Positions 35,273-46,972 of a stretch of 64,000 bases of DNA are shown piece by piece. How positions within the stretch are numbered: position 1 is the first letter of the stretch; every line of letters starts with the position of its first letter. This DNA is from Candidatus Peribacteria bacterium (lineage in GTDB: Bacteria; Patescibacteriota; Gracilibacteria; Absconditabacterales; Absconditicoccaceae): contig CP060225.1 of assembly GCA_023898485.1 (NCBI GenBank), positions 620,001 through 684,000 of the forward strand, read 5' to 3'. Position numbers and translations under genes: made by a program. The notes below the pieces were generated by a model. The model did no database searches and was not told the origin of the DNA. It worked only from the letters and a program-made list of their open reading frames with translations.

Positions 35273-35776
35273 ATGCCTCTCACACCTCAAGCTCAGTATC
35301 GGATCAGTGTCGCTGGCAGCCAACCCGAGCAGCAATCGCACGCCGATGTCCAGGCGCTTGTGGATGCTGATACTGCCGGTATTTCAGTCATGTCACTCGA
35401 TCAGACGAGCGGATGGCAAGCTCCCAGTGCTTTCGGTATCGTCAAAAAAGTTCCCGACGCCCCGACTGCACCTCAAGCTCCGAAGTCTACCGCATCAAAC
35501 GGGGCTCCTGCTGCTCCGACTGCTCCTACTATCAGTCAGTCCAGAGAACCAGGCACTATCCAAAAAATCTTTACCAAGTCATCCACTATAGCAGATAGGC
35601 TGCTCTCCTGATTCTCTGAAAATATGGCACGTAAGCTTGCCAAAATGGCTGGTCAACCTGATCCCATCACTGGAGAAAAACTACTCCAACCACATCAAAC
35701 ACCACAAGTAGAGTCAGAACAATCATCGCAATCGGGTCAGCAGGTACAATCGGAACCATCAATCTCTCCAACTTAG
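35273..35776 (+). CDS. Unknown Pro/Ala/Ser-rich low-complexity protein
   Basis: 167 aa without a recognisable domain. The middle is disordered (APTAPQAPKSTASNGAPAAPTAP); a short helix (FSENMARKLAKMAGQ) precedes a Gln/Ser-rich tail. There is no signal peptide. It is divergent from the RluA-family gene. The start is well supported by GGTATTATACAAGTCCAATG: a TATTAT box 8 nt before ATG. Confidence 0.7.
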
Positions 35777-35840
35777 GACTTATAGACTTATAGTTTACAG
35801 CTTTTCTAGCACGTCTCTCATCATACTACTCCCACATGAT

Positions 35841-35866
35841 CACTCCTCTTCTGAGAGGGGTTTTTG
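35841..35866 (+). terminator. Terminator after the 167-aa gene
   Basis: CCTCT/AGAGG stem extended by ACT/GGT, then TTTTTG. Confidence 0.6.
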
Positions 35867-35881
35867 TGATGTGATGTCATG

Positions 35882-36736
35882 TTATGATATATATAGTGAT
35901 ATAATCCACCGAGCTACAATAAGTCAGGGAAGGAAGGCGACAGTTTGGCCTGCTTTTTTTTTGTTTAGTAAGAAAGCAAGCAAGATACTCATCACTGATC
36001 CAATGATAAGTTCTCGGAAAAAGAGCTGGAAGATAGTAAATAATCGTGAGTTATTCATGATTAATGGAGAATAGTCGGTAAGGAAGGGAAGAAGTGGTGC
36101 GATCGTAGCGATGATGATGATATCTCCGCTACCGATACCTTCAGATTGGTTGTATCTTTGCTGTGCATAAATGCGCGCACCTCGTCGTATCAATCACATC
36201 AGTCATCCTCGCACGAGAAAACTGGAGAGTATGAGTTGCCAGGTATTAGCTACCAGTTGCCAGTGCGTCCCTAGATACGTAAGAATAAGCATTATAAGGA
36301 GATACCATATGGCTGTGTGGAGGTATTGTGTTTGGAGATCATAAATGAGAATCAGAAGGAGGAGCCAATTGAGAGCTATTCGCCAAACGAGCTCTGTCAT
36401 AGGTATACCAGCATATATAGTCCGGAGATAAGTTATGACGAAAACAAACCCGGACGCTATTTCAAGTCAGAGGTATCGTTGTGGTATGTTGCTGTTGCAT
36501 TGAGTACATTTGCCTCACTGTCTGATCCATGAGACGATGGGGATAAGCTCATATCGTTGTAGTTCTCTGTGTCCCGAGCATGACAGACAGACTGATCTCC
36601 CTATCAGCATACTACGAATATTTTTTCGACTTCGGTCATCTGCAAGTCTCTCAATCAGCACACCGCCAAACGAGCCAAAGACAGTTCACACCATAAAAAT
36701 GATGATAGAGATCCATAGAGGATGATAGAGATCCAT
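35882..36736 (-). CDS. pilD: Prepilin leader peptidase / methyltransferase (A24 family)
   Basis: 284 aa with several membrane helices. The N-terminus has PLWISIIIFMVGTVFGSFGGVLIERL, the usual GSF...RL start. The zinc-type cytoplasmic domain is present (CLSCSGHRELQRYELIPIVSW and CTQCNSNIPQRY). Active-site aspartates are in LILIYDLQTQYL and GIGSGDIII. It cleaves and N-methylates type IV prepilins; a pilin gene is at 49644. An inserted THWQLVANTWQL stretch comes from a dispersed microrepeat. A 20-bp tandem duplication (36701-36740) covers the start codon. Many glycines are UGA, so standard annotation would miss the N-terminal half. Confidence 0.88.
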
Positions 36737-37236
36737 AGAGGATAAGAAGCAATGTGAAAAGTTTCTGTGAAGGTAATGTTTTTGTTTTTTAATACAAGAA
36801 AAACCGCTACTTGCGGTTTCTTTTTTTCTCTTCTTCATATCCTTACTCTTATTGCTGAATTAGGTGGAAGTTCATCGGTATGGGTTTGGAACATCTTATA
36901 AAGTGGTTGTACGAGGATACTATTTCGCTTGTTATCTAATTTTTGATTATAAATTATATCCATAACATCTTTATATCTATAATTGTTTTCCCTATTTTTC
37001 TTCATTCTTCCAATAGTAGAGAGAATACAATACTCTAGATATCATAAAATTTTTTCTTGTGAGATTTGCTTTTCTTGTAGAAGTTTGATTATTTCTTGTT
37101 GTTTTATTTTGATTTCTTTGTGATGGATGTGTCCTTCATTATATTTTTGTTCTTCTGTAGTAATATGTAATTGTGGAGATGCTTCTCCTGCTTTTTGATG
37201 TATGTATGCGTGAATACTGATGATTGGTCTTCACAT
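36601..37236 (-). CDS. Unknown protein; frame passes a terminator and overlaps pilD
   Basis: From ATG 37236 the table-25 frame is helical and Lys/Glu/Ile-rich (EIKIKQQEIIKLLQEKQISQ, YLEYCILSTIGRMKKNR). It has UGA codons read as Gly, one of them at 36835-36837 just before a clear terminator hairpin (36796-36827). It then stays open to TAG 36601, overlapping pilD by 136 bp in another frame. The real C-terminus is therefore uncertain. Removing one copy of the 20-bp duplication at 36701-36740 would put this frame into the pilD frame. No family recognised. Confidence 0.55.
36701..36740. repeat. 20-bp exact tandem duplication at the pilD start
   Basis: GATGATAGAGATCCATAGAG occurs twice in a row. 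20 bp is not a multiple of 3, so the duplication changes the frame. The second copy supplies the ATG used here as the pilD start. Confidence 0.95.
36796..36827 (-). terminator. Bidirectional terminator-like hairpin
   Basis: AACCGC/GCGGTT stem with T-runs on both strands. It lies between the unknown gene and pilD, but inside the extended reading frame of the former. Confidence 0.75.
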
Positions 37237-37263
37237 AAATCATTGATACGTATCCTAAAACAC

Positions 37264-38064
37264 TTAGTCTTCTTCCTTCTCTAGTTCAACTATAGTCATT
37301 TCTGTATCGAGTTCTGGCCATTCGAGTTTCATACGTTTTTCAAATGCATCGACGACAGCCTCTGCGATGAGATATGACTTGTATCGATTTTTATCAGTAG
37401 GAATGACGATCCATGGTGCATGCTTGGTATCAGTAGCTTCAATCATGTCATCATAGATGTCGAGCATCTTGTCATATTTTTCTTTCTTGGACCAGTCATC
37501 GTCATTGTGTTTCCAATGTTTGGTAGGATCGGTAAGTCTTTCACGAAGTTTTTCGTCTTGTGCTTCTTTGCCGACATGGAGGAGGAATTTGAGGATGACG
37601 GTGTCGTTGTCTGTAAGTAGTTCTTCAAAATCATTGATATGTCTGTACATGGTTTCACGCTTCTCTTTATCCATATCGCCATTGAGAGTGGGAACGATAA
37701 TGTCTTCATAATGTGAACGGTTGAAGATCTCTATCATGCCGCGCTGCGGTGTGTGCTCGTGAATTCTCCAGAGGAAATCATGTGCAGATTCTTCTTTGGA
37801 AGGGACTTTAAAACCTGTCACCTGACATCCCATGGGATTGATAGGGCCGAAGACGTGTTTGACTGCTCCGTCCTTGCCTGATGCATCCATGCCCTGGAAG
37901 ACAATAAGCATACTATATCTGCCCTGAGCGTACATTTGGGTCTGATAGGTTTGCATTTTTCCCAAGAGTTCAAGGGTTTTGGCTTTGTAATCTTCTTTGT
38001 TGTCGTTTTCTTTTTTAGATGGACCAGTAGAGATGTTTTTGAGTTTTTCCATATACATTGACAT
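37264..38064 (-). CDS. ppk2: Polyphosphate kinase 2 family protein
   Basis: 266 aa. Walker A type loop VFQGMDASGKDGAVKHV, then GFKVPSKEESAHDFLWRIHE, EIFNRSHYEDIIVPTL, KFLLHVGKEAQDEKLRERL, DPTKHWKHNDDDW and WIVIPTDKNRYKSYLIA: the full set of PPK2 motifs. PPK2 transfers phosphate between polyphosphate and nucleotides (or AMP/ADP). It has no UGA at all. TATAAA lies 2-8 nt before the first two ATGs (MSMYMEK), so the exact start is ambiguous. Together with the VTC and CYTH genes it suggests polyphosphate metabolism. Confidence 0.93.
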   Translation of the reverse strand: MSMYMEKLKNISTGPSKKENDNKEDYKAKTLELLGKMQTYQTQMYAQGRYSMLIVFQGMDASGKDGAVKHVFGPINPMGCQVTGFKVPSKEESAHDFLWRIHEHTPQRGMIEIFNRSHYEDIIVPTLNGDMDKEKRETMYRHINDFEELLTDNDTVILKFLLHVGKEAQDEKLRERLTDPTKHWKHNDDDWSKKEKYDKMLDIYDDMIEATDTKHAPWIVIPTDKNRYKSYLIAEAVVDAFEKRMKLEWPELDTEMTIVELEKEED

Positions 38065-38234
38065 ATTTTATAAAAATGACTTGCTATCTATATAGAAGAT
38101 AGATAGTATACATTGTAATTGCCGATGGCAAATTATGCAAAAAATAGCCTACCAAATAAGAAAGAGTAGCAAGTAGCAGGTAAAACAGAGGTAACCAATA
38201 GCTTATCGCTTTTAGCTTATCGCTTACAACTCCT

Positions 38235-38780
38235 ATGATAGAAAAAGAAGTCAAAATATTGGATGTGCCGTATGCTTTGCTTTGTCAAAGACTGGAGATG
38301 GCCGACGCAGAAAAACTATGATCGAAACAAATCCATGATCGATACTGTGACACGCCTGATGGACAGCTGGCTGCCAAGGGAATGTCGGTCAGAGTTCGTC
38401 AAGAAGGTGATGTGACTGTGATCACCACAAAATCTAAGATAGTTGGCAAAAAAGGACAGAAAAAGGGGAAATATCCTACGAAAGTAAGAAAAGAAGAAGA
38501 TACGACAGTTCCCTCCCTCAAAGCTGCGTGGGCAGCGATTGCGGTGATGGGTTTGGAAGTCGTACGTGAAAAACACAAGATACGTATTAGCTACAGGCTG
38601 GATGCAAATAGTGTCTGTGATGTCGATTTTTATGATGGACTACCACCGATAGTCGAGATAGAATCTACTAAGAGGAAGGTAATCTATCAGCGGATAAATC
38701 GTCTTGGACTTGCTGATTATCGTGTGACGACCTGGGGAAGTAGAAAACTTTTCAGGTATTATGCATGATGATTTTTGTAA
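38235..38780 (+). CDS. CYTH-domain protein
   Basis: 181 aa. MIEKEVKILDVPY carries the ExExK-like start (EKEVK), followed by DRYCDTPDGQLAAKGMSVRVR, IRISYRLDANSVCDVDFYDGLPPIVEIES and a terminal GSRKLFRYYA. This is the CYTH tunnel fold, whose members are triphosphatases (thiamine triphosphatase, tripolyphosphatase) or class IV adenylate cyclases. The substrate cannot be told. The end passes two UGA (Gly-Gly) to TAA 38780. Confidence 0.85.
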
Positions 38781-38898
38781 CAGCAGTTGATTATGGCTGG
38801 GAGTTCATAACACTCTGGTGGACTTTGATATATCAAGACTACTATGTATGCTTGTATATGGATGTCTTATTTAATTACGCCATCATCGACCTCATCTC

Positions 38899-40149
38899 AT
38901 GAGTAAGCTTCACCCATCTATCTTACCTCTCAGCCTAGTAGAGATAGTCAATATGCTTGGGATCTCACTACTTATACCCATATTACCAAATATTAGCGAG
39001 CAATTTGGTGGAGGGTATCTTATGTATGGTATACTACTCTCTATCTATTCATTTTTCCAATTCTTTGCTGCTCCGTTGTGGTGATCTCTCAGCGATATCT
39101 ATGGTAGGAAGCGCATCCTCCTCATCTCACAACGAGGCACACTTATGAGTCGGGTTATATTTGGCGCTGCATGGTTTGTTCCTATGGATTATAGTTTTCT
39201 CCATATTAGCATGCCTCTCTGGGTCATTTTGGCTGCAAGAGTATTTGATTGAATCACTGCATGAAATACGGCAGTAATCAGCGCCTATATTGCAGATATA
39301 TCCCACACCAAGGCACAGAAGGTAAAATATTTTGGTATTATTGCTGCCATGACATGAGTTGGTATTATGTTATGACCACTATTAGGTGGTCTATCTGCCA
39401 ATTTCTCGTCTCGATGAAATTTTGGTACTATTATTGGTGCAGCATTCCTCTCTCTCCTTACTTTTACCATTCTACGAGTTTCTCTCCCAGAATCACCATA
39501 TAAACCGCTTAAGAAACAGCTCATCTCTCTGAAACAATTTATACATAAAATCAATATACCAAATGATATTATAACCATATCAAAATCTGACAGGCGTATG
39601 GGCATATTGCGATTGCTCATTGGGGTATTCTTTGCTCTATTTTTGTGATATACTACGATCTATGTCCTCCACGCCACCAATGAATTAGGGCTTAGTATTG
39701 TGCAAATAGGTCTGGTGTGAACCATGGTCTGACTTGTATTTGCTGCTAATCAAATAGCTGTGGTTCCTTATGTGAGTCGTCTCTTTGGGCCTTATCATAT
39801 GTTATTATGGTGACATATTATGATGGCAATATGACTGGGTGGAATGACCTACGTGGAGACTGTCTGGCCATTTCTTCTCTATTCGATAGTACTCGCAAGT
39901 GGTATAGCTCGGTGTATGACATTATTCAATATCATCATTACTTCCTATACCAAAGAACAAAATGAAGGGTATATTCTTTGACTCAAAGAATCGATACACG
40001 CTGCAGCATCCATTATAGCACCACTGGTCGGAGCCGGTCTCTATGCACTCTTTTCACAAGAGATATTTATTATCTACGCATCTGTTACTGCCCTCATGGT
40101 GGTGATCATCTATACGCAGCTTGACCAGGATCAATACCTAGATAAGTAA
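38899..40149 (+). CDS. Major facilitator superfamily transporter
   Basis: 416 aa with about 12 hydrophobic segments. The loop 2-3 signature is clear: PLWGSLSDIYGRKRILLIS, with Gly encoded by UGA. The N-terminal half resembles the TetA/Bcr drug efflux group (GYLMYGILLSIYSFFQFFAAPL; ARVFDGITAGNTAVISAYIADI). The C-terminal half begins RRMGILRLLIGVFFALF. About twenty UGA codons split it completely in the standard code. The substrate is unknown. Confidence 0.88.
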
Positions 40150-40188
40150 ATATTCACAGCTCGTGTTTATCTCTATACTACCAATATC

Positions 40189-41409
40189 ATGGATTACGCA
40201 CTTCACCATATCAATAACCTCACCCTCATCACTGCTCCCATCGCTGATGCCAATAGCGTCACTATAGAGATCATGGTCAAAGCGGGTTCGATCTACGAGG
40301 ACAGACGCACCAATGGTCTGAGTCATTTTTTGGAACATATGTTTTTCAAGGGAGGGAAAAAATATCCGACTCCGCACAGCGTTGCGCTTGCTCTGGACGC
40401 GATCGGTGCGGATTATAATGCATATACCTCCGATGACTATGCGGGATACTATATCAAATGTGCACCACTTTTCTTGGAAACAGCAGTCGATGTCCTGCAG
40501 GATATGATGTGTGAGACAGCTTTCCCAGAGCCAGAACTCGAGAGAGAGAAGGGTGTCATCACCCAAGAAGTCATGATGTACGAAGATGATCCCGCCTCAC
40601 TCGTCTGGGACAAACGGGCACTTGCCTACTATGGAGATAATAGTTTCGGTCGATCGACACTTGGTCCGGTAGAGAATATCCAAGCATTTACCAGGCAAGA
40701 TTTCGTCGATCACAAGCGCAATCTCTACACCAAGGACAACCTCGTGATCACGATCGCAGGACGTATCGAGGATGAGGACGCAGTCGTTCGTCTGGTGGCT
40801 GATGCTTTCGATAGTTTGCCCGAGCAGAAGAAAATAATTGAGCCCGTCTTCTCTGGTGTGACGAACAATCAAGATGGTCACTATGCCAAATGAACCGAAC
40901 AAAATCATGTCATCATCTCACTCCCTGGACTGGATGGCAATCATGATGATAAATATGCACTCAAAGTCCTCACTACCGTACTCGGAGGGAATATGTCTTC
41001 CAGACTCTTTCAGCGTATCAGAGAACAAGAAGGTCTGTGCTACTATATCGGCGCTGGTCACTCTGCGAGTCCACAGTATGGGACGATCTATCTGAGAGCT
41101 GGCATGGACAAGTGACGCTTCGCCTTCGCTAAGGACAGGATGATGCAGGAGCTCGATCTACTAGCGACAGAGTGAATCACTCCCGAAGAATTTGAAACCA
41201 CTCTCAACTATCTCCGTGGACAGACACAGATGGGAATAGAAAGTAGTGATAGTCTGGCGCACTTTGTCGGAAGGCAGCAACTTCTGTACGGAGAGATCAC
41301 CACACTCGATCAGCAGCTCGAGAGGTATGAATCACTCACCCTCGATCAGGTCAATAATCTGAAAAACATGTTCTCGAGTGACAAGGGGTTTGGGTTTTGG
41401 ATAGAGTAA
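40189..41409 (+). CDS. M16 family zinc peptidase
   Basis: 406 aa, the length of single-unit bacterial M16B proteins such as PqqL/MPP-beta-like. Inverted zinc motif HFLEH (residues about 46-50) with distal glutamates in EREKGVITQEVMMYEDDP. The C-terminal half has the R/Y motif ENQ...LGGNMSSRLFQRIREQEGLCYYIGA. There is no signal peptide, so cytoplasmic processing of peptides is likely. Start ATG 40189; TATACT is 9 nt upstream. Confidence 0.93.
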
Positions 41410-41416
41410 CAAAATC

Positions 41417-43123
41417 TTAAAAAGGAAGATCACCATCTCATTGGTCACTATCGGGATTGGTAAACCTTCTGAGATCTTCTATATTTTTCTCTAACATTTT
41501 CTTGTTGCTTTCATCTATTTCTTTTTTCTTATCGGCATCTGATAAATAAGCAGCATAGCTTGTGTAATCATATTTTGCAAGTACATATGTTTTACCATCA
41601 CATACAAATCATAGAATATTGTTCTGTGAATCTTTACTACGTAGATTTTCTACATTATCTTCAATAATTTGATCACATACTATTCTATTTATGTCGTTTT
41701 CTTTAGCTCACTCATAATCCCCCATCACATATGAAGTAATATACAAGATAACATCTCCAGACTCTGCTACTCATGTAATATAATACTTATTAAGTACTGG
41801 ATCGAGAGATCAGTCTTTCACCGTGTTTTTGTGAAATATATCCAGTGTCTTTAGATCTCCTCCGCTTATTGATGTCATATAAGATTTATCACCGCTGTTC
41901 AAAAAATAGTAGTCACTTTTGGTACCCCTATTAATGGTTCATATTTTTCTGATACTGTCCAACGCTATCTCTTCTCATCTTGCTGGTTTTTTTCCAGCAA
42001 TAGTCATTTTTTCATATATATCTCAACTTATTCCACTATACCTACAATATGGCATCAATATATCTTGCTGCCCACGTTTATAGTGTAAAAAATTATTACC
42101 AAAAAATCAAAGATATTCATCACACTTTACATGTAGTGGCTCTTGTGTATAGTTTCATGATCATCTCTGAAGTACATCTTCAATAAGATCAAATCACTGT
42201 TCGTTCCTTATAAGAAAAAATCATGCTCAATTACGATCTTCATACTCTGGTTTTTGTTTTTGATCTACATCACTAAGTATAATTCTCTTTCAGACACTAT
42301 TCCATACTTGATATTCCTCTCCACTATATGTGATAATAATTGCGCCATTTACTCACTGAATGATTTCCTCTATATCGGTTATATCAAAATGATCCTTGTT
42401 ATCTTTGGTCTGAAATTTATATTTCTTATCACCTGTATGTGCCACAAAGTGTGTTTCGGTTTGATTTTCTCATTGTGTAGATCATATCAAATATTTACCA
42501 TGGATCATAGCGTCATCATATTCTCCTAGTATTTCTGTTGATTCATTATCATAACTATGAAACGCTATTACCTTTCTCCCATCATTTCTTTGGTATGAGC
42601 CATACCGACTGAAAGAATCACCTATAAAAGAAGGGTTTAATGTGTCAATTTCTTCTAACCATCATCACTCATCATACATAGTATTTTCATCTCGATTATA
42701 CTTATTATCAAATATTCTTTGGCGTATAATAAGAGATTTCTCATCATCAAATCATCAATTTCTTATTCCTTTTATTCTCCTATATCATCACTTCATAACT
42801 TCTGGATACTGACCATCTTCATCAATAATATGACAAATAGTGGTATTATTATCTTTCTCATAAAAAAGAGCTCGTTCTTTGGGTTCTCATGCATCATTTT
42901 TAGTATAGATATACTTTCTAAATTCTCGTTTGTTATGTAATTCTAAAGCAAGAGACTGTTGTGTAGACTGCTCAATAAGAAACTGCTTGTTGTCTTTTAC
43001 GAGACTTATAAATAAAAGATTCCCTCATGTTAATGAAATTGTTTCCCAATTAGCTACGCCATCCGATTTTAACTGTGCTAATTTTTCTATATCTAACTTT
43101 CCTTCTTGGGTAAAAATAGTCAT
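41417..43123 (-). CDS. Unknown 568-aa protein, readable only with UGA=Gly
   Basis: ATG 43123 to TAA 41417. About two dozen UGA codons cut it into pieces too small to see in the standard code. The reading is coherent: MTIFTQEGKLDIEKLAQLKSDG at the start, repeated short strand-turn units (DGRKVIAFHSYDN, NGAIIITYSGEEYQVW, YEDRNGAGFFLIRNEQGFD, DVILYITSYVMGDYEG), and a helical end. The recurring hydrophobic strands followed by Gly/Asp turns suggest a beta-propeller or WG-like repeat fold; this is only an impression. There is no signal peptide. It is convergent with the M16 gene (7 bp apart). Confidence 0.8.
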
Positions 43124-43204
43124 TTAAAATCAATAAGTAGATAAATAACAAAAATATATAATATATTCACATATATACATTTATTATAATATTGTCAATA
43201 GTAA

Positions 43205-44344
43205 TTACATAATTTCTATCCCCCACCCACACTGCTGCACGGTCTCAGGATCGATGCTGTCGAAGAGTCGACCAAGGAGTACCGTCGCATATGATCCGAC
43301 TGGAAGAGTAAAGGATATGATAAGATCGTCCTCTTCTCGATGGTAAGTAAGATCTTCTGATATCACAAAAAGTGGTCTACGATGTCCTCGGAGATGATAG
43401 GCTCTCGCGAGCTGTTCGCGGAGCGGGAAGAATTGCGCTTCACCAAGCAATTGATCTTCATACGCTCTTGCTCTCGTCTCCTCTGGCGCTAGCAGTATCC
43501 TGCCACCCATCATGAGTCCAGTAGAGATTCGCTCAGTGGCATAATCAATCGTATCAAAAAAATTCTCTGGGACAAACGATGATTGGTTTTCATATCTGTC
43601 TTTGAGCTGAGCGTAGTCGAAGGGTCTGACTACCTTTTTGGTATCATCATAGACGCCGTACTGACGACTCCCCTGCTCATCCTGATGGACGAGGATATCT
43701 CCATCGACCAAGAAGTCACCCGACTCATACCTACGTACGGCGAGCTGATTGAAATACAGCGACGGAAACGCCTGCAACTTAAGCTTCAGATGATAGTGCT
43801 GTGTAGGATCAGGGATATGATCAAGACGGAAAAAGTCCATCGCTCTCTCGATATTTCTCCTACCGAAGCGCTGCTCGCCAAAAGCATTGGGAAATCCATG
43901 TGTCTGGATATGATGTATCTGTGATTCCATAGCCTTTTTGAGCTCTGGGGAAATCTGCTCTCTCGCTCTGAGTCTGATGGTAAAACGGTTGGCGCGATGA
44001 CGACCGATACCTCGTGGCTGGTTGGAATAGTTTTCATCCAAAATGTTCACTACCTCAAGTAATGACTGTCTGACAGACTCCTCTCCTCCCACAGTAGCAA
44101 GATCGGCACGGTCGATAGCAATTCGCTGACTCGTGATAGCGTTTTTGTCCTTGAGTCAGGAGATCATGATCTGTCTACGTCCCATTCATGTCTGTTGGGT
44201 CAAATGATGGATGACGTCCATCGTATTCTGGTTTTCTTTGCAGATCAAAAGATATCGATACTGACCCTGATTCGTCCGCTGTACGGGTCGAGTCAGCTCA
44301 TCGACGACGAAGTCTGCTGGATATTTTTTGAAGGAGAAAAGCAT
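43205..44344 (-). CDS. truD: tRNA pseudouridine synthase D
   Basis: 379 aa. Starts MLFSFKKYPADFVVDEL, has the catalytic block GLKDKNAITSQRIAI (catalytic Asp; first Gly is UGA), GIGRHRANRFTIRLR and GFPNAFGEQRFGR, all TruD motifs. It modifies U13 of tRNA-Glu. The ATG at 44344 overlaps the TAA of the upstream methyltransferase gene (TAATG), so translation is probably coupled; the reading could also start further up, but this Met fits the family best. Confidence 0.92.
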
Positions 44345-45045
44345 TAATTTTCGCTTTCTTGTAAAGCATACACCTTCCACTTATCACAATGGAGAGGAAA
44401 AACAGTTTCACTCGCACTCTGTAGACACGCGAGAGTTCCAATATCCTTATATAGGGGTATTGTATACGGCCGATGACGTTTCGTATGTTGCACGAAGACA
44501 GCTGTAATATATTGCGTGTGTGTTATTATATTTCATACACTATCAAGAGCTCTGGGTATCCATTGTTCTTCTCTGAATGGAATATCATATTGTTGCAGTA
44601 TGTGCGTCACTGGCCTATTTCATGCAAACACTTCCACAAACCCTAGATGAAATGATAATTCTCATCACTCTTTGAGTAACATGTTAGCCAACCTTATAAC
44701 CTCAAATGGGTGTTTGAGATATTGTGCTGTGCAAGATGATATGACAAGATCATAATACGCTCATTTTCGGCGGACAAACTCTTGTAGTAATGGTATGTTA
44801 TCAAGATCTAACACATACCTTTGTCCATGGTACTCTTTATCTATGCCCTCCACCACATATCACTGTTCTTTTAATGCTTGTATTAGAACGCCCTCACCAG
44901 AACCAATATCAAGTACTTTTGCTCATGGTTGTAAATTATCAAAAACAGCAGTCTTATGTAACTGTTGAATGGAATCAAGTCACCTATTATTGGTCATGGC
45001 TGGAAAAGGTGGCGGTGTGATTGATATTTTTTGTAGTGTTCTCAT
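44344..45045 (-). CDS. Class I SAM-dependent methyltransferase
   Basis: 233 aa. Motif I is AKVLDIGSGEGVLIQAL, motif II VEGIDKEYHGQ, motif IV YDLVISSCTAQYL, then LANMLLKEGGELSFHL: a Rossmann methyltransferase of the Methyltransf_11 type. The substrate is not evident. Coupled to truD by a 1-nt overlap, so a tRNA or rRNA target is conceivable. UGA codons hide it in the standard code. Confidence 0.82.
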
Positions 45046-45271
45046 TATATCTCTAGGATACTAAGATGAAAACTGACATAATAATAGTGACCATCATATA
45101 TAAATGCAACTTTTCTCTCATATTGATATAGGCCCGCTATACATCATACACTATAAGCAAAATCATCTGTCAACTACGATACTACGAACTCACCAAGAGA
45201 TACTTGCATAAAAAATCTTTTTTGATTATATTGATTATCTACTCTTTTATTATCCTCAATTGGTGCATATC

Positions 45272-46909
45272 ATGGAATGATGATTTTCTCTATGGGCGTT
45301 TTTTGCAGGTCTAGCAATGTTTGTCTTCGGTATGAATGTGTTGGAAGATAGTATTCATGACTTATGATATCAACAATTACGTAAATGGCTCTCCAGGAAC
45401 GTTAACACCAGACTGAAATCAATGTTTGCTGGTACCATACTTGCAGGTATATTACAGTCCGGTACTATTGTGTCTACTATGGTTATCGCCTTTGCGTGAG
45501 CATGATTACTATCTCTTGCCTCAGGTATTGGTGTTATCGTAGGTGCGAATGTTGGAGGCACATTCCTCTCCGTAATCATTGCCAAACTATGATTTGGATA
45601 TAGTATCTCTACATGGGCATTACCACTACTGGCTATAGGATGAATCACACAATTTTTCAGAAATAAACATATCAAATTGATAGGGCAGCTCGTTCTTGCC
45701 TTTGGTCTGCTACTCTTTGGTATAGGATATCTTAAGGATAGTGTAGAAGTACTGACAGCCGGTCTCAATGTAGCACAATATGCCACTATGGGTCGATACA
45801 TATTCTTCTTAGGCGGTATTATTATGGCGCTACTGTTACACTCATCGGGCACAACTACTATTATTGCTATGACAGCCATGGTGTCTGGATTGATATCTTT
45901 TGAGCAGACTATCATTACTATGCTCGGCGCTAGTATTGGTAGCTCCTTAGTGAGTCTTTATGTATCACGAGGCTGATCACCGATCAAACGTCAAATTGCC
46001 TATGCACACGTATGATTCAACATGTTGGGATCACTCCTCTTTCTCCCATTTACTCCACTGGTTGCAGATTTTATGGGTATATTCTTGTGATCCAATAATA
46101 TGAGTGCAGACTCAGTTGCATGGTTTCAGGTTTTCTATAACGTAGTTGCTGCTCTTATCGTCTATCCTTTGATTGGTCCTCGAGCTAGGCTGATGGAGCG
46201 TTTTGTTGGTAGCGATGAACACCAAGATTATCAACTTGTAAGTATTGGTCAATCTAAGCATGGAAAGTACTATGAGCTATTAAATCAGGATATCACCATG
46301 TTTATCAAGAAAATCTTTAAATTTAATGTACAAAATATTTCTATAGATCAAAAAACCTTACTTAATGATGAATACACACTTAGTGAGAAACATTATGCTG
46401 TCAAATATATTCAGGCAGACAAATTACGTGAAGATTATGACGTAATATCTACTATTGAAGAATCCCTCTTACATGAACTCTTAAAGCGCTTGCATGATAG
46501 TAATGATAAGCAAGATAAGGCGCTATATCCCTTCTATGAATCGATTCAACATGTTGCATATAGTGCCAAGGCATGGGAAGATGCAAGAGAGTATATAACA
46601 CTGCTCCAATCTTCGGATAACCTCATGATACGTGAACGTATGCAGACGCTAAGAGAAGATATGATTGATCTTTATATCATTCTCTCTGAAGTGATTACAC
46701 ATGAGTCTTTTAGTAGAAGAAAGAAAAAAATAGAAAGGGTCATAGATCGCATTACTCATTCTAATGAAGAGTTGCTTGATCTTCTTGGGAAACATCTTCA
46801 CCGCCAAGCTATGCCAAAAGGAGAGCTTTCTTCTTTATTACATCTTATTTCAGCTATACAGCGTTCACACAAATCATTTGTAAGAGGCATGGAAGAGCTA
46901 TGGCAATAA
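45272..46909 (+). CDS. Na/Pi-cotransporter II family protein with PhoU-like C-terminus
   Basis: 545 aa. Two inverted transporter repeats: FFAGLAMFVFGMNVLEDSI, TILAGILQSGTIVSTMV, VIVGANVGGTFLSV; then IALLLHSSGTTTIIAMTAMV and ITMLGASIGSSLVSL. These QSG and GAN/SS motifs are those of NptA-like phosphate transporters. After the last helix (VFYNVVAALIVYPLIG) comes a cytosolic helical domain with PhoU-like pattern (residues about 320-545). I start at ATG 45272. The divergent spacer 45046-45271 should hold promoters for both directions. Fits the phosphate/polyphosphate theme. Confidence 0.88.
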
Positions 46910-46972
46910 AAAATCTTGTCGTGCACTTATCAAAACATATACTCAATCACTTCCTAATCCCTATAACAAACT

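Noticed and set aside
42254..43127. Plus-strand hydrophobic frames (for example 42254-42529)
   Set aside because: They are antisense shadows of the 568-aa minus-strand gene that becomes visible with UGA=Gly.
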